Shown piece by piece: positions 36,072 through 44,282 of a DNA stretch of 48,897 nt. This stretch comes from Occallatibacter gabretensis (GTDB lineage: Bacteria > Acidobacteriota > Terriglobia > Terriglobales > Acidobacteriaceae), in contig NZ_LAIJ01000007.1 in NCBI RefSeq assembly GCF_001449115.1, positions 336,936-385,832 of the forward strand, given 5' to 3'. Under the pieces are notes generated by a model that was not told the origin of the DNA, searched no databases, and worked only from the letters and a program-made list of their open reading frames with translations. The position numbers and the translations under genes were made by a program. Each line of letters begins with the position of its first letter. The stretch's first letter is position 1.

Positions 36072-37025
36072 TTAAAAGACACCAGCAAGGTAGGTTTCTG
36101 TCGGTTCGGGCTGCTCCTTACACACACCTGGGAGGGCCAGTATGGCCGGTGAAAGCGTAAGCACTGGGCACTCGGCTCCGGCAATTACTTTGTACACTAC
36201 GCCGTTGCGTGAAACGGATTCAAGCATGGAAGCATCATGAGCGCTGAGCACGATCAGATCGACCAATGGCGAGCGGGCGCGGTACAGAATCTCATTCGCC
36301 GGATCGCCCGAGGTTGCCATCGCTTCCGCATCCAGATCAGTCATGCCTGGCGGAATCATTGTCAGCAACTCGTGCTCAGTCTCCACCTCTGTCTCGATCG
36401 AAACCGTCGTGTGCGTCTGCTCTGGAATCACATGCATCAGCGTCAGACGCGCTTTATGCTGTTGTGCCAGTTTCGCGGCAAAGGTCACCACCGGCGAACT
36501 AGGTGTCAGATGGCTCACTCCGCAGAGAATCCTGCGGATCGCGTAGTGGCGATGCGCCCCATCCACCGCATTCGGGCCAATCACGCTCACGGGAACCGGC
36601 GACTTGCGGAGCACTTCCTCCGCCACAGAGCCCACAAAGAGTTTGCCTAGAGTTCCGGGCGAGCGGGTTCCCATCACAATGCGGTCCACCGCAAATTCGC
36701 GAGCGAAGGAAAGAATCTCATCCACGGGCAAACCGGAGCGGACCTCCACGCGGCACGGAACGCCACCCCTGCGCGCGCGCTCGGCCAGTGGCTCCAGGCT
36801 GCGTTTGGCTTCCAGCCGCGCACCGTCAAAGTCGTAGTACACAATGCCGGAGGCCTGCACAGTAGAGGCCATCATCGTGTCGTATGCGTTGAACAGAATG
36901 AGGCACGCTTTGTGTTCGGCCCCCTCCGCCAATGCAAAGCGGAAGGCCTTCTCATTCACGGGAATCGTAGCGGCAAAAAGAATGGTCGCCGGCCTAGTCC
37001 ATTGTGGTTTCCATGTGGCTTTCAT
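36072..37025 (-). CDS. Tandem universal stress protein (two UspA domains)
   Basis: About 317 residues with two UspA folds. Domain 1 (1-160) holds ILFAATIPVNEKAFRFALAE and, at its end, VMGTRSPGTLGKLFVGSVAE, fitting the ATP-binding G-2x-G-9x-G(S/T) motif. Domain 2 (170-310) has ILCGVSHLTPSSPVVTFAAK and VLSAHDASMLE, where the glycine motif is largely lost, so only the first half may bind ATP. It probably acts in survival under starvation or low oxygen. ATG 37025 is used because GGAGG sits 6 bases before it. Crp-like and other palindromes lie in the shared promoter region with the STAS gene. Confidence 0.87.
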   Translation of the reverse strand: MKATWKPQWTRPATILFAATIPVNEKAFRFALAEGAEHKACLILFNAYDTMMASTVQASGIVYYDFDGARLEAKRSLEPLAERARRGGVPCRVEVRSGLPVDEILSFAREFAVDRIVMGTRSPGTLGKLFVGSVAEEVLRKSPVPVSVIGPNAVDGAHRHYAIRRILCGVSHLTPSSPVVTFAAKLAQQHKARLTLMHVIPEQTHTTVSIETEVETEHELLTMIPPGMTDLDAEAMATSGDPANEILYRARSPLVDLIVLSAHDASMLESVSRNGVVYKVIAGAECPVLTLSPAILALPGVCKEQPEPTETYLAGVF

Positions 37026-37101
37026 AGTCACCTCCGTGGTGGTACGTGACTACATTGGCACGGCACCGCCTGTGATTTCCGTGCCGCGCGCCACAGTAGC
37101 A

Positions 37102-37117
37102 TGTGATCTGCGTCACA
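37102..37117. promoter_or_regulatory. Crp/Fnr-type binding site
   Basis: TGTGATCTGCGTCACA is a perfect TGTGA-N6-TCACA palindrome. It lies 77 bp before the Usp start and about 185 bp before the sigma54 promoter. A Crp/Fnr regulator is encoded next door (37630-38346). Confidence 0.7.
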
Positions 37118-37166
37118 AATTCAAGCCATAATCAACGCCTCATTGCCCACTCGCATTGACGAAATC

Positions 37167-37208
37167 TCGTCTCGTGACGATATGTCGTCTCGTCACACCA
37201 TCGTCACG
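37167..37208. promoter_or_regulatory. Putative enhancer sites for the sigma54 activator
   Basis: TCGTCTCGTGAC (37167-37178) and TCGTCTCGTCAC (37185-37196) are direct repeats 18 bp apart; CGTGACGAT (37173) and ATCGTCACG (37200) are inverted. The block lies roughly 105-150 bp upstream of the sigma54 start site, the usual distance for an activator-binding region. Confidence 0.5.
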
Positions 37209-37287
37209 TGCGCTTCGACAAATCTGTCCATGACGCTAAGCACATAGCATTGCTGCACTTCGCACATACCATCCGTCTCCGTAGGTT

Positions 37288-37303
37288 TGGCAAGCCATTT
37301 GCA
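37288..37303 (+). promoter_or_regulatory. Sigma54 (-24/-12) promoter
   Basis: TGGCAAGCCATTTGCA matches the TGGCACG-N4-TTGCW consensus in every position but one, with exact GG-to-GC spacing. It points at the STAS-Crp operon, whose first gene starts 26 bases after it. Confidence 0.75.
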
Positions 37304-37328
37304 TAACAGGAGGCAGAGGCACAGTAGC

Positions 37329-37628
37329 TTGCTGCGGATTTCAGTTCAGGACGGACACGATGGCATGACCCTCAAATTGGAGGGCAAGCTCATCGGCCCA
37401 TGGATCGGCGAGCTCACGCGTGAGTGGGATAGCTTCATGCCCTTTCCGCGCGGAAAGAAGCTCAGTCTCGATCTGCGCGGCATGACCTTTGTGGACAAAA
37501 ACGGAATAGAAGCATTGCGAAGGATCTGCGGGCCTACCAGCGCGGAGATTCTCGCAGACACACCCTTGACGCAGGACTTTGCCAGAAAGATTCGTAAGAC
37601 GGCCTTGAGAAAGACCGAGGAGAGCTGA
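37329..37628 (+). CDS. STAS-domain protein
   Basis: About 99 residues forming a single STAS-like domain. LRISVQDGHDGMTLKLEGKL opens the fold, and KLSLDLRGMTFVDKNGIEAL resembles the strand-loop-helix where anti-sigma antagonists carry the phosphorylated Ser; here the residue is replaced (FVDKNG), so phospho-control is doubtful. The start is uncertain: TTG 37329 follows AGAGG by 9 bases, while ATG 37365 would cut the first strand. It sits directly after the sigma54 promoter and 1 bp before the Crp/Fnr gene. A role in signal relay with the SpoIIE phosphatase is possible but unproven. Confidence 0.72.
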   Translation: MLRISVQDGHDGMTLKLEGKLIGPWIGELTREWDSFMPFPRGKKLSLDLRGMTFVDKNGIEALRRICGPTSAEILADTPLTQDFARKIRKTALRKTEES

Positions 37629-37629
37629 G

Positions 37630-38346
37630 ATGAACAGAAGAGAACGAGTCGAGTTAAAGCAGAATTGCGAGTCCTGCCCGCAGCGGGCCCAGGGATACTT
37701 TTGCCACATGACAACGGAGGCCGAGAATGATTTTGAGGCAATCCGGTTCTCAGCCTCCTATCCCACCGGGGCCACGCTCTTTCAGGAAGGAGAACAGACG
37801 CGCGGCGTTTTCATTCTCTGCTCCGGCAAGGTAAAGCTCACCATGAGCTCCAGCGGCGGCAAAACACTCATCCTCCGGCTCTCCAAGCCCGGTGAGATGC
37901 TCGGCCTCATTGCGGCCATCTCAGATGGCAAGTACGAGGCCACAGCGGAGACGCTTGAGCCCTCACGCACAGTCTTTGTCCGTCAGGATGATTTCATTCG
38001 TTTTATTGCTCGCCGTCCTGAGGTCTATCAATCGCTGCTCCGTCAGTCGAGCAAGCAATATGCCGCAGCCTGCGAGCAGATCCGCACCATTGCTCTCACT
38101 AGCTCCTCGCGCGAAAGGCTGGCGCGGCTGCTCCTGCACTGGTCCGCGGAAGGTCGCCAGACTCCCGAAGGCTACAAAATGTGCGTGCCCCTCACGCATG
38201 AGCAGATTGCGGAGTGCGTGGGCTCCTCGCGAGAAACCGTGACGCGCACCCTCAGCGAGTTCAAGAACAAGCATCTGGTCACGCTCAAAGGCACAACCAT
38301 GCTGATTCCTGACCGCGAAGCTCTGGCCGCCATCAGCGAAGAGTGA
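37630..38346 (+). CDS. Crp/Fnr-family regulator with N-terminal Cys motif
   Basis: A 238-residue regulator. The N-terminus has NCESCPQRAQGYFCH (Cys 13, 16, 25), then a cNMP-binding-like beta barrel (TLFQEGEQTRGVFILCSGKV, LSKPGEMLGLIAAISDGKYE), a dimer helix and a winged HTH whose recognition helix is SSRETVTRTLSEFK. ExxTR there matches Crp/Fnr members that read TGTGA-type or TTGAT-type sites. CxxCx8C is reminiscent of Fnr iron-sulfur ligation, although Fnr spacing differs and a fourth Cys is not obvious. It is probably a redox- or oxygen-linked switch for the neighbouring respiratory genes. GAGGAG precedes ATG. It is in an operon with STAS behind a sigma54 promoter. Confidence 0.9.
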   Translation: MNRRERVELKQNCESCPQRAQGYFCHMTTEAENDFEAIRFSASYPTGATLFQEGEQTRGVFILCSGKVKLTMSSSGGKTLILRLSKPGEMLGLIAAISDGKYEATAETLEPSRTVFVRQDDFIRFIARRPEVYQSLLRQSSKQYAAACEQIRTIALTSSSRERLARLLLHWSAEGRQTPEGYKMCVPLTHEQIAECVGSSRETVTRTLSEFKNKHLVTLKGTTMLIPDREALAAISEE

Positions 38347-38429
38347 TATATTTTGCAGGCAGACTCAGTCTCGCAGCGAATGGATTGAGTCCACCTGCGC
38401 TCTTTGTGTGCGGTGCGCCGAGCGCATTC

Positions 38430-38933
38430 TCATCCAACTATCTCGATCTCAGGCAGGAAGAAGTCTTCACTCATTCCGGCGTCCGCCGGCACGCACAGCA
38501 CTGAACACGGTGCATGAGCCAGCAGGTGCATGGCCACAGAGCCCAGCGCCAGCCGCCCAAGCACGGTGACGGCGCGCGTACCCAGGATCATAAGGTCCGC
38601 GCTGCAATCCTGCGCAGCCTGGCATAGACGGTCATAGATCACATCGGATTCAAGAGCGTTATACAGCGGAAACGCCTGCTTGCGGGTCTCTGCTTCAATG
38701 CGTTCATATTCCTCGCGCGCCAGTGGATCAGCCAGTACCGACTCCGGCGCGCCCTCAGGAAAGGCATAGGCCACCGGATCGATGCAGTGAACGATCACCG
38801 TCATCGCCTCATAAGCCTGCGCGATGGAGCGCGCATAGCGAAGCGCCTGCGACGCAGGGTGGCTGAGATCGGCGGCCACCAGCACGGTTTTAAATGACGA
38901 GTCCTCGACTGCGGTCTTGGGGGCTGCGGTCAT
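38430..38933 (-). CDS. Single-domain universal stress protein
   Basis: A 167-residue protein with one UspA fold: FKTVLVAADLSHPASQALRY at the start, MTVIVHCIDPVAY, and DLMILGTRAVTVLGRLALGS ending in the G-2x-G-9x-G(S) ATP-binding loop in near-standard form. It likely acts in stress or hypoxia tolerance. ATG 38933 is chosen because AAGGAG sits 8 bases before it; the frame extends to 38975 without better signals. It is divergent from the radical SAM gene and the intervening region carries a Crp-like site and an inverted repeat. Confidence 0.87.
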   Translation of the reverse strand: MTAAPKTAVEDSSFKTVLVAADLSHPASQALRYARSIAQAYEAMTVIVHCIDPVAYAFPEGAPESVLADPLAREEYERIEAETRKQAFPLYNALESDVIYDRLCQAAQDCSADLMILGTRAVTVLGRLALGSVAMHLLAHAPCSVLCVPADAGMSEDFFLPEIEIVG

Positions 38934-38954
38934 GGCCAGGCTCCTTGTTCCACC

Positions 38955-38968
38955 CACGGTGAACCGTG
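38955..38968. promoter_or_regulatory. Inverted repeat CACGGT-GA-ACCGTG
   Basis: Perfect 6-bp arms around 2 bases, placed 22 bp before the Usp start on the minus strand. It is a candidate operator; no regulator can be assigned. Confidence 0.4.
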
Positions 38969-38984
38969 CGCCCATTCCCAGGCA

Positions 38985-38998
38985 GTGATTCAGGTCAC
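38985..38998. promoter_or_regulatory. Second Crp-like site (Usp/radical SAM intergenic)
   Basis: GTGATTCAGGTCAC keeps the GTGA-N6-TCAC core of the site at 37102-37117. It is 52 bp before the Usp start and 72 bp before the radical SAM gene, so it could act on either. Confidence 0.5.
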
Positions 38999-39069
38999 CG
39001 AAACCGGCGCCGACAAGCCTTTAGAGTGAGAGCAGCCACTCGACGCACTGTGTTCGACAGGAGGCATCC

Positions 39070-40257
39070 ATGCTCGTAACTGACATTCGGACGATGATTC
39101 CCATGCCGCATACGGCGGTACATGCAGGAGCGCAGGCACTCTCGCGTAACCCGATGCTTGTGTACTGGGAGACCACCCAGGCATGCGCGCTGGCCTGCAA
39201 ACATTGTCGCGCTGAGGCCTCTCTGACGCCGCATGCTGGCGAGCTCACACATGCTGAAGGCATGACGTTGCTGCGGCAGATTGCCGGCTTCACGCCTCCG
39301 CTACCGCACCTGGTTTTAACCGGAGGCGATCCGCTGATGCGCCCCGACATCTACGAACTCATCGAGGAAGCGCACCGCGTTGGTTTGAGCGTCTCCATCA
39401 CACCCAGTGTTACACCGGCACTGACATTCGAAACGCTGGAAAAGCTGAAACTGCACCGCATCAGCAGCGTAGGCATCAGCCTAGACGGCTCAACTGCGGA
39501 GCGGCATGAGGCGGTGCGCGGCGTCGCAGGATGCTTTGACTGGACGATGCAGGCACTGGAAAACACCGGGCGGCTAGGCCTGCCCGTACAGGTCAACACG
39601 CTCGTGGCGGAAGAGACGCTCGATGATCTGCCGCAGATCTACGAACTGCTCAAGACCCGCTCCGTCATGCGCTGGAGTCTTTTCTTCCTCGTTTCTGTAG
39701 GGCGCGGCAAGATGCTGAGCCCGATTACGCCGCAGCAGGCGGAGCGATGCATGGAGTGGGTCTTCGATCTCTCGCAGATCGCGCCCTTTGACATTAAGAC
39801 CACAGAAGCGCCCGCCTACCGCCGTGTGGCGCTAACGGGAATGCGCCAGGCAGGATGGCCACAGGACAGAATTCGCCAGACAGGGGTATATCGCGGCTTT
39901 GGTATTCGAGACGGCCACGGCGTTGTCTTTGTTTCCAGCCAGGGCAATGTCTATCCGGCAGGATTCCTGCCGCTGATAACGGGTAACGTGCGCCATGACC
40001 ATCTTGTCGACATCTACCGCAACGCGCCGATCTTCCGCGCGCTGCACTCGCCGGAAGCATTGAAAGGCAAGTGCGGACGGTGTGAGTATCGCGCGCTGTG
40101 CGGAGGCTCGCGGGCGCGAGGCTTTGCGGCAACAGGCGATCCGCTCGCCAGCGATCCGCTCTGCGCCTATGAGCCTCAGGCAACACAGCCGCTGACGAGC
40201 GGCTCCGCATGTTCGAACTGCGGGAAATGCAAAAAAGCAGCTTGCGCGACAAGTTGA
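39070..40257 (+). CDS. Radical SAM/SPASM enzyme (NirJ/AhbD-like)
   Basis: A 395-residue enzyme. YWETTQACALACKHCRAEAS supplies the CxxxCxxC cluster that cleaves SAM; LVLTGGDPLMRPDI is the glycine-rich SAM contact. The SPASM part (KGKCGRCEYRALCGGSRARG, then DPLCAYE) binds extra clusters. By pattern it belongs with the TIGR04053/NirJ-AhbD group, some of which act in haem or haem d1 formation, which would suit the cytochromes downstream; the reaction is inferred. A Cys-rich tail, SACSNCGKCKKAACATS, follows the SPASM domain and is unusual. GGAGG precedes ATG at good spacing. The next gene begins 127 bp on. Confidence 0.87.
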   Translation: MLVTDIRTMIPMPHTAVHAGAQALSRNPMLVYWETTQACALACKHCRAEASLTPHAGELTHAEGMTLLRQIAGFTPPLPHLVLTGGDPLMRPDIYELIEEAHRVGLSVSITPSVTPALTFETLEKLKLHRISSVGISLDGSTAERHEAVRGVAGCFDWTMQALENTGRLGLPVQVNTLVAEETLDDLPQIYELLKTRSVMRWSLFFLVSVGRGKMLSPITPQQAERCMEWVFDLSQIAPFDIKTTEAPAYRRVALTGMRQAGWPQDRIRQTGVYRGFGIRDGHGVVFVSSQGNVYPAGFLPLITGNVRHDHLVDIYRNAPIFRALHSPEALKGKCGRCEYRALCGGSRARGFAATGDPLASDPLCAYEPQATQPLTSGSACSNCGKCKKAACATS

Positions 40258-40383
40258 TCTATATTGCACAGTCTGTGACTGCCGGCATAGTAAATGATTT
40301 TCAGATCGAACTACTCTGCGGTTGGCAATGCTCGAGAACGAAATACGGAAGTGGCTTCACAGCTTTCTGGCGAGGTGAAAATA

Positions 40384-41259
40384 ATGCGGCGCATATTAAT
40401 TTTGTCCGCGTTTTTAGTTGCAGTTCTTTCAGGCCGGGCCGCGCGGGCACAGCAACCACAGCCCGATCCGGCGAAGTATGTCGGCTCAGAGACGTGTGCA
40501 AACTGCCACGATGCAGAGGCGAAGAAATTCGAATCGAATCCACACTCAAAGCTTGCGCTGGCGCATCAGGGCAAGGGAGTCTCCTGCGAAAGCTGCCACG
40601 GACCGGGCAAGGCGCATTCCGAGGATGGTGACGCAGCCAAGATCTTCAATCCGGCCAAAGCTACAACAAAACAGACGGACGAAATGTGTCTTGGCTGCCA
40701 CGCCGGCGAGCATGCTAACTTTGACCGCTCCACACACGCCAAGGCCAACGTCGGCTGCTCAACATGTCATAGCGTGCACGCCAGCACGGACAACAGTGAC
40801 AAGCTGCTCAAGGTCGATCAGCCAAAGCTCTGCTTCCAGTGCCACACGGACGTAAAGCCATTCTTCGACATGCCCTTCCATCACAAGGTCAACGAAGGCC
40901 TGGTGAAGTGCAGCGATTGTCATGATACGCACGGCACCATGGGCAAAACGAATCTGCGCTCCACCGCAGACCAGAACGCCGTTTGTACCAAATGCCACTC
41001 TGAGACGCGCGGGCCGTTCGTCTTCGAGCATGCCCCCGTCAAATCGGAGGGTTGTGTAGGCTGCCACACTCCGCACGGCTCGCAGAATGCGCGCCTGCTG
41101 AACATGCCCAGCATCAACACGCTCTGCAATCAGTGCCATAGTCCTGTCGCCGCTGGCACCATTCACGGCGCGGGCACCGGTTCGCAGGAGTCGCACCCAT
41201 GCATAACATGCCACACCTTCATTCATGGTTCCAATGTGAACCCCGCGCTTCTTCGCTGA
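40384..41259 (+). CDS. Periplasmic decaheme cytochrome c (MtrA/DmsE family)
   Basis: About 291 residues with signal peptide ILSAFLVAVLSGRAARA. Ten CxxCH haem motifs are visible: CANCH, CESCH, CLGCH, CSTCH, CFQCH, CSDCH, CTKCH, CVGCH, CNQCH and CITCH. Size, haem number and the first motif setting (YVGSETCANCHDAEAKKFES) match the MtrA/DmsE/PioA family, which threads electrons through an MtrB-type barrel in the outer membrane. It would connect periplasmic electron carriers with the cell surface. GGCGAGGTG lies 7 bases before ATG 40384; an in-frame start at 40294 lacks this and would bury the signal peptide. The porin gene follows 26 bp later. Confidence 0.94.
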   Translation: MRRILILSAFLVAVLSGRAARAQQPQPDPAKYVGSETCANCHDAEAKKFESNPHSKLALAHQGKGVSCESCHGPGKAHSEDGDAAKIFNPAKATTKQTDEMCLGCHAGEHANFDRSTHAKANVGCSTCHSVHASTDNSDKLLKVDQPKLCFQCHTDVKPFFDMPFHHKVNEGLVKCSDCHDTHGTMGKTNLRSTADQNAVCTKCHSETRGPFVFEHAPVKSEGCVGCHTPHGSQNARLLNMPSINTLCNQCHSPVAAGTIHGAGTGSQESHPCITCHTFIHGSNVNPALLR

Positions 41260-41285
41260 CGCAAGGCAGAACAGCTTTAAGGCAA

Positions 41286-43841
41286 ATGAGGCTTGATGTT
41301 ATGACGCATGTATTCAGATTTTCGCAACTTCGCGCGCAAATGCCCCCTCTGACGAGGGCAAGCGTCGCCACAGTCTGCTTCGGAATCGCGCTCTCATCGG
41401 TGACGGCGATAGCGCAAACGCCCGCGCCGGGAACAATTCCCGCGCCGTCAACCACAATGTCCGTGCCCAAGGGGTACAGTGTTCACAACTCGATTGATCT
41501 CGGTGGACGCATCGCTGCGAACTCCGGCAGCGATGCAATGTATAGCACGCTCGTCAATCTGCAATCCGGCCCGCGCGTTCAGGGGGAAACCTTTGAATTG
41601 CGGGCTCTGCCCGGCACAAAGCATACCCTGGTCGATTCGCTGTCACTCTTCAGCACCGGTTTCGGCGGCGATCCGTACCTCACCACCAGGCTCAACTTTT
41701 ACAAAGGCAAGGACTACGAGTTCTCCGGCCTCTTCCGCCGTGACCGCCAGTACTTTGATTACGATCTGCTCGCGAATCCGAACATTCCCGGCGGAGGGAC
41801 GATTCCCATCGGACCTTCCACCGCGCCGGTAGGGCAGTTCGCATGGCCGCAGGTGTTGCAGTCGCCGCTTACGTTCAACACCGTTCGCCGCATGACGGAT
41901 ACGAACCTTACTCTTCTGCCTCTCTCCAAAGTGACGTATCGCTTTGGTTATTCGCAGAACGTCATGGAAGGACCAACCCTGAGCCCCAGCTTTGAAATCA
42001 CGGGTGGCGAAACATATCTGGAGACTGCGCTGCTCCAGGAGTATATGCGTCAAAGCAGCGACACGTGGACCGGCTCCGTCGAGTGGAAGCCGTTTTCGCA
42101 AACGCATGTCACCTTTGAAGAGATAGTGGATCACATCAAGTCGGATTCCTATTTCACGCTTGCGCCCAGCAGTCTGATTCTGCAGGAAGCTGACGGCACA
42201 AAGGTGGCAGTGGGCAACTATACCGAAGAGGAGCCGACGATCAGTTGCAACACCGGCAGCATGCAGAATCCGAACACGATTCTGTATCCGGCACAGACGC
42301 CCGGCGGTCTGCCCATCATCGATCCCGCCTGCAACGTGGCCAGCAGCTACCTTCGCTCGCAGCCCACACGCTTTCTGTATCCCACGGAGATGCTGCGTCT
42401 GCAGAGCAGCAGTATTCCTCATCTGACCATGACCGGCGACGTTCGCTATACGCAGGCGAATATGAACCTGCCCAACTACTATGAAAATTTCCAGGGACTC
42501 GCGGGCAGCGTTCGCGATCTCACCTTGACCGGCTCTTCATCGGCTAAGCGCGACGTCTTCTCCGTAGACTATGGAATGGTCTGGCAGGTCGCCAAAAACT
42601 TCTCGCTTGCCGAGCAGGTGAACTATAACCTCGCCCATCAGCCGGCTTTGCTGACCTGGAACGGCGGGCAGGAACTTACCACTCCGGCAACCAAGCAGAC
42701 TATCAATTACACCGGCACACTGACCGCGGTCAACGGCGGCAGCATCGCGGGAGACACCACGGGCGTAGCGGAACCCAACTACTTCGGCCAGAAGTTCTTT
42801 ACCAATAATCTGATTGCATCCTGGGACGCAACGCCGCGGACGACCTTCTCGTTCGGCTGGCGTCACAGGGCTCACGATACCACCTACAACACCTCTTCGG
42901 CATCGACCTCATATACGCCCATCACCGTGTCCATTAACGAGAACGCCGGCATCTTCATTGCAGCCCTTCGTCCCGCCAGCAACTGGAGCGTGAACGGATC
43001 CGTCGAAGGCGCTTATGCTGACGACGTTCTCACAGCCATTGCGCCGCGCCAAACATGGCATTACAAAATCCGTACAATGTATAAACCGCGCACCTGGGCA
43101 AGCATCAGTGCCACGTACAACGATCTGGAGCGCCATAACAACACCAACAACCCCACATCCGGCTCCAAGTACTTCGGCCCGCTGAATCATGTCGACCACA
43201 CCCGTATCTTCGGTATCGGAACAGTGCTTGCTCCGAACGAGCATTATGAGTTCGATCTCAACTACGCCTACTCGGACGTCTACACTGCCACCAATAGTTG
43301 CTATACCAGCGGCGCAACAGCCACGCTGCCCGGCGCTGCAACACCCACCAGCAGTGGCGCGCCGAATATCTGTCCGCAAAGTGTGCGCGGCTCAAGCCCG
43401 ACTCAGTATGAGTGGTATTCGCGTGATTTTCAGAACGCGCCCACCAACTTCGGATCGGCGTCTATCACCCTCGTCCCCGTCAAGACCGTGCGTGCCGGTC
43501 TCGGCTATCGCATCAGCGACGTCAGCGGAAGCCGCCTCTATGACAATGCCCGCGATGTCGCAGGCTCGCTCAACTCCACCTACCAGTCACCCTATGTGAA
43601 CCTCGCATGGACCTTCCATCCCGGTTGGACATGGAAAGCAGGGTATGATTTCTACGGTTACGGAGAAGGTAGTCCATCGGGCGCGGAATATTGCAGTACT
43701 TCATCGACCTCAACATCGACCATCGTGCCCTGCGCATCGCTCCCGTATCCGACAGGTCGCACCGAGACGACCGCCGGGCTCACTGCTCCAAGGGTCTTCC
43801 ACGCAAACAACATAACCCTCAGCATGCATTACGAATTTTGA
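41286..43841 (+). CDS. MtrB/PioB-family outer-membrane barrel
   Basis: About 851 residues. After a signal sequence (ATVCFGIALSSVTAIAQ) comes the MtrB/PioB pattern: SIDLGGRIAANSGSDAMYST, many beta strands with FSGLFRRDRQYFDYDLLANP, repeated W/Y-rich strands, and the C-terminal LSMHYEF ending in Phe. In characterised systems such a barrel holds the decaheme protein in the outer membrane as a wire. It follows MtrA directly, as in those operons. ATG 41286 is chosen (AAGG upstream); ATG 41301 is possible. The N-terminal CxxC of Shewanella MtrB is not seen, as in PioB. No outer-surface MtrC-like cytochrome follows. Confidence 0.9.
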   Translation: MRLDVMTHVFRFSQLRAQMPPLTRASVATVCFGIALSSVTAIAQTPAPGTIPAPSTTMSVPKGYSVHNSIDLGGRIAANSGSDAMYSTLVNLQSGPRVQGETFELRALPGTKHTLVDSLSLFSTGFGGDPYLTTRLNFYKGKDYEFSGLFRRDRQYFDYDLLANPNIPGGGTIPIGPSTAPVGQFAWPQVLQSPLTFNTVRRMTDTNLTLLPLSKVTYRFGYSQNVMEGPTLSPSFEITGGETYLETALLQEYMRQSSDTWTGSVEWKPFSQTHVTFEEIVDHIKSDSYFTLAPSSLILQEADGTKVAVGNYTEEEPTISCNTGSMQNPNTILYPAQTPGGLPIIDPACNVASSYLRSQPTRFLYPTEMLRLQSSSIPHLTMTGDVRYTQANMNLPNYYENFQGLAGSVRDLTLTGSSSAKRDVFSVDYGMVWQVAKNFSLAEQVNYNLAHQPALLTWNGGQELTTPATKQTINYTGTLTAVNGGSIAGDTTGVAEPNYFGQKFFTNNLIASWDATPRTTFSFGWRHRAHDTTYNTSSASTSYTPITVSINENAGIFIAALRPASNWSVNGSVEGAYADDVLTAIAPRQTWHYKIRTMYKPRTWASISATYNDLERHNNTNNPTSGSKYFGPLNHVDHTRIFGIGTVLAPNEHYEFDLNYAYSDVYTATNSCYTSGATATLPGAATPTSSGAPNICPQSVRGSSPTQYEWYSRDFQNAPTNFGSASITLVPVKTVRAGLGYRISDVSGSRLYDNARDVAGSLNSTYQSPYVNLAWTFHPGWTWKAGYDFYGYGEGSPSGAEYCSTSSTSTSTIVPCASLPYPTGRTETTAGLTAPRVFHANNITLSMHYEF

Positions 43842-43879
43842 CAAAGCTGTTTCACAATCACATTTCAAGGAGAAACGCA

Positions 43880-44203
43880 ATGACAAAGGCACTTCCAACC
43901 TGTACAGCATCCAAAGTGGTCCTCGCCGCAGTGATGCTTGCATGCAGCACCGCCGCCTTTGCGGAAGCGCCTGGCGAGGCAACCTATAGCGCCAATTGCA
44001 AGAGCTGCCACGGTGCAACAGGAACGCCCAGCGCCGGCATGGCCAAGATGATGAACATCAAGCCCGCCGCGGAGTACAAGACCACTGCCGAAGAGCAGTT
44101 CAACTCCGTGAAGAATGGCAAAGAAAAGATGAAACCATTCGCGGGCAAACTCACGGACGCGCAGATCAAGGAAGCCGTTGCGTATTTCCGCACACTCAAG
44201 TAG
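43880..44203 (+). CDS. Small periplasmic monoheme cytochrome c
   Basis: A 107-residue cytochrome. The signal peptide is VVLAAVMLACSTAAFA, the haem site CKSCH at about 47-51 (YSANCKSCHGATG), and a distal Met is probably in AGMAKMMN or KMKPF. A C-terminal helix (TDAQIKEAVAYFRTLK) completes the class I fold. It probably shuttles electrons between the inner-membrane NapC-type protein and the decaheme conduit. AAGGAG precedes ATG 43880. It lies 38 bp after the porin and 79 bp before the NapC-type gene, with a terminator between. Confidence 0.92.
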   Translation: MTKALPTCTASKVVLAAVMLACSTAAFAEAPGEATYSANCKSCHGATGTPSAGMAKMMNIKPAAEYKTTAEEQFNSVKNGKEKMKPFAGKLTDAQIKEAVAYFRTLK

Positions 44204-44224
44204 CTGTCTGGTTTGGTCTCGCGC

Positions 44225-44250
44225 GAAAGGCCCGCTCCGTGCGGGCTTTT
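44225..44250 (+). terminator. Intrinsic terminator or attenuator inside the cytochrome run
   Basis: GCCCGC-TCCGT-GCGGGC followed by TTTTCGC, with GCGAAAG before it that can extend the stem. It lies 22 bp after the small cytochrome and 33 bp before the NapC-type gene. Partial read-through would lower NapC-type expression relative to the others. Confidence 0.75.
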
Positions 44251-44282
44251 CGCTCTGACCGCATCGGCAAACGGGAGGCCAT

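Noticed and set aside
40254..40267. TTGATCTATATTGC as an Fnr box before the decaheme gene
   Set aside because: Only one half-site matches TTGAT-N4-ATCAA; it also overlaps the end of the radical SAM gene.
41643..42422. 259-residue minus-strand open frame
   Set aside because: Antisense to the MtrB/PioB barrel gene, without any recognisable motif.
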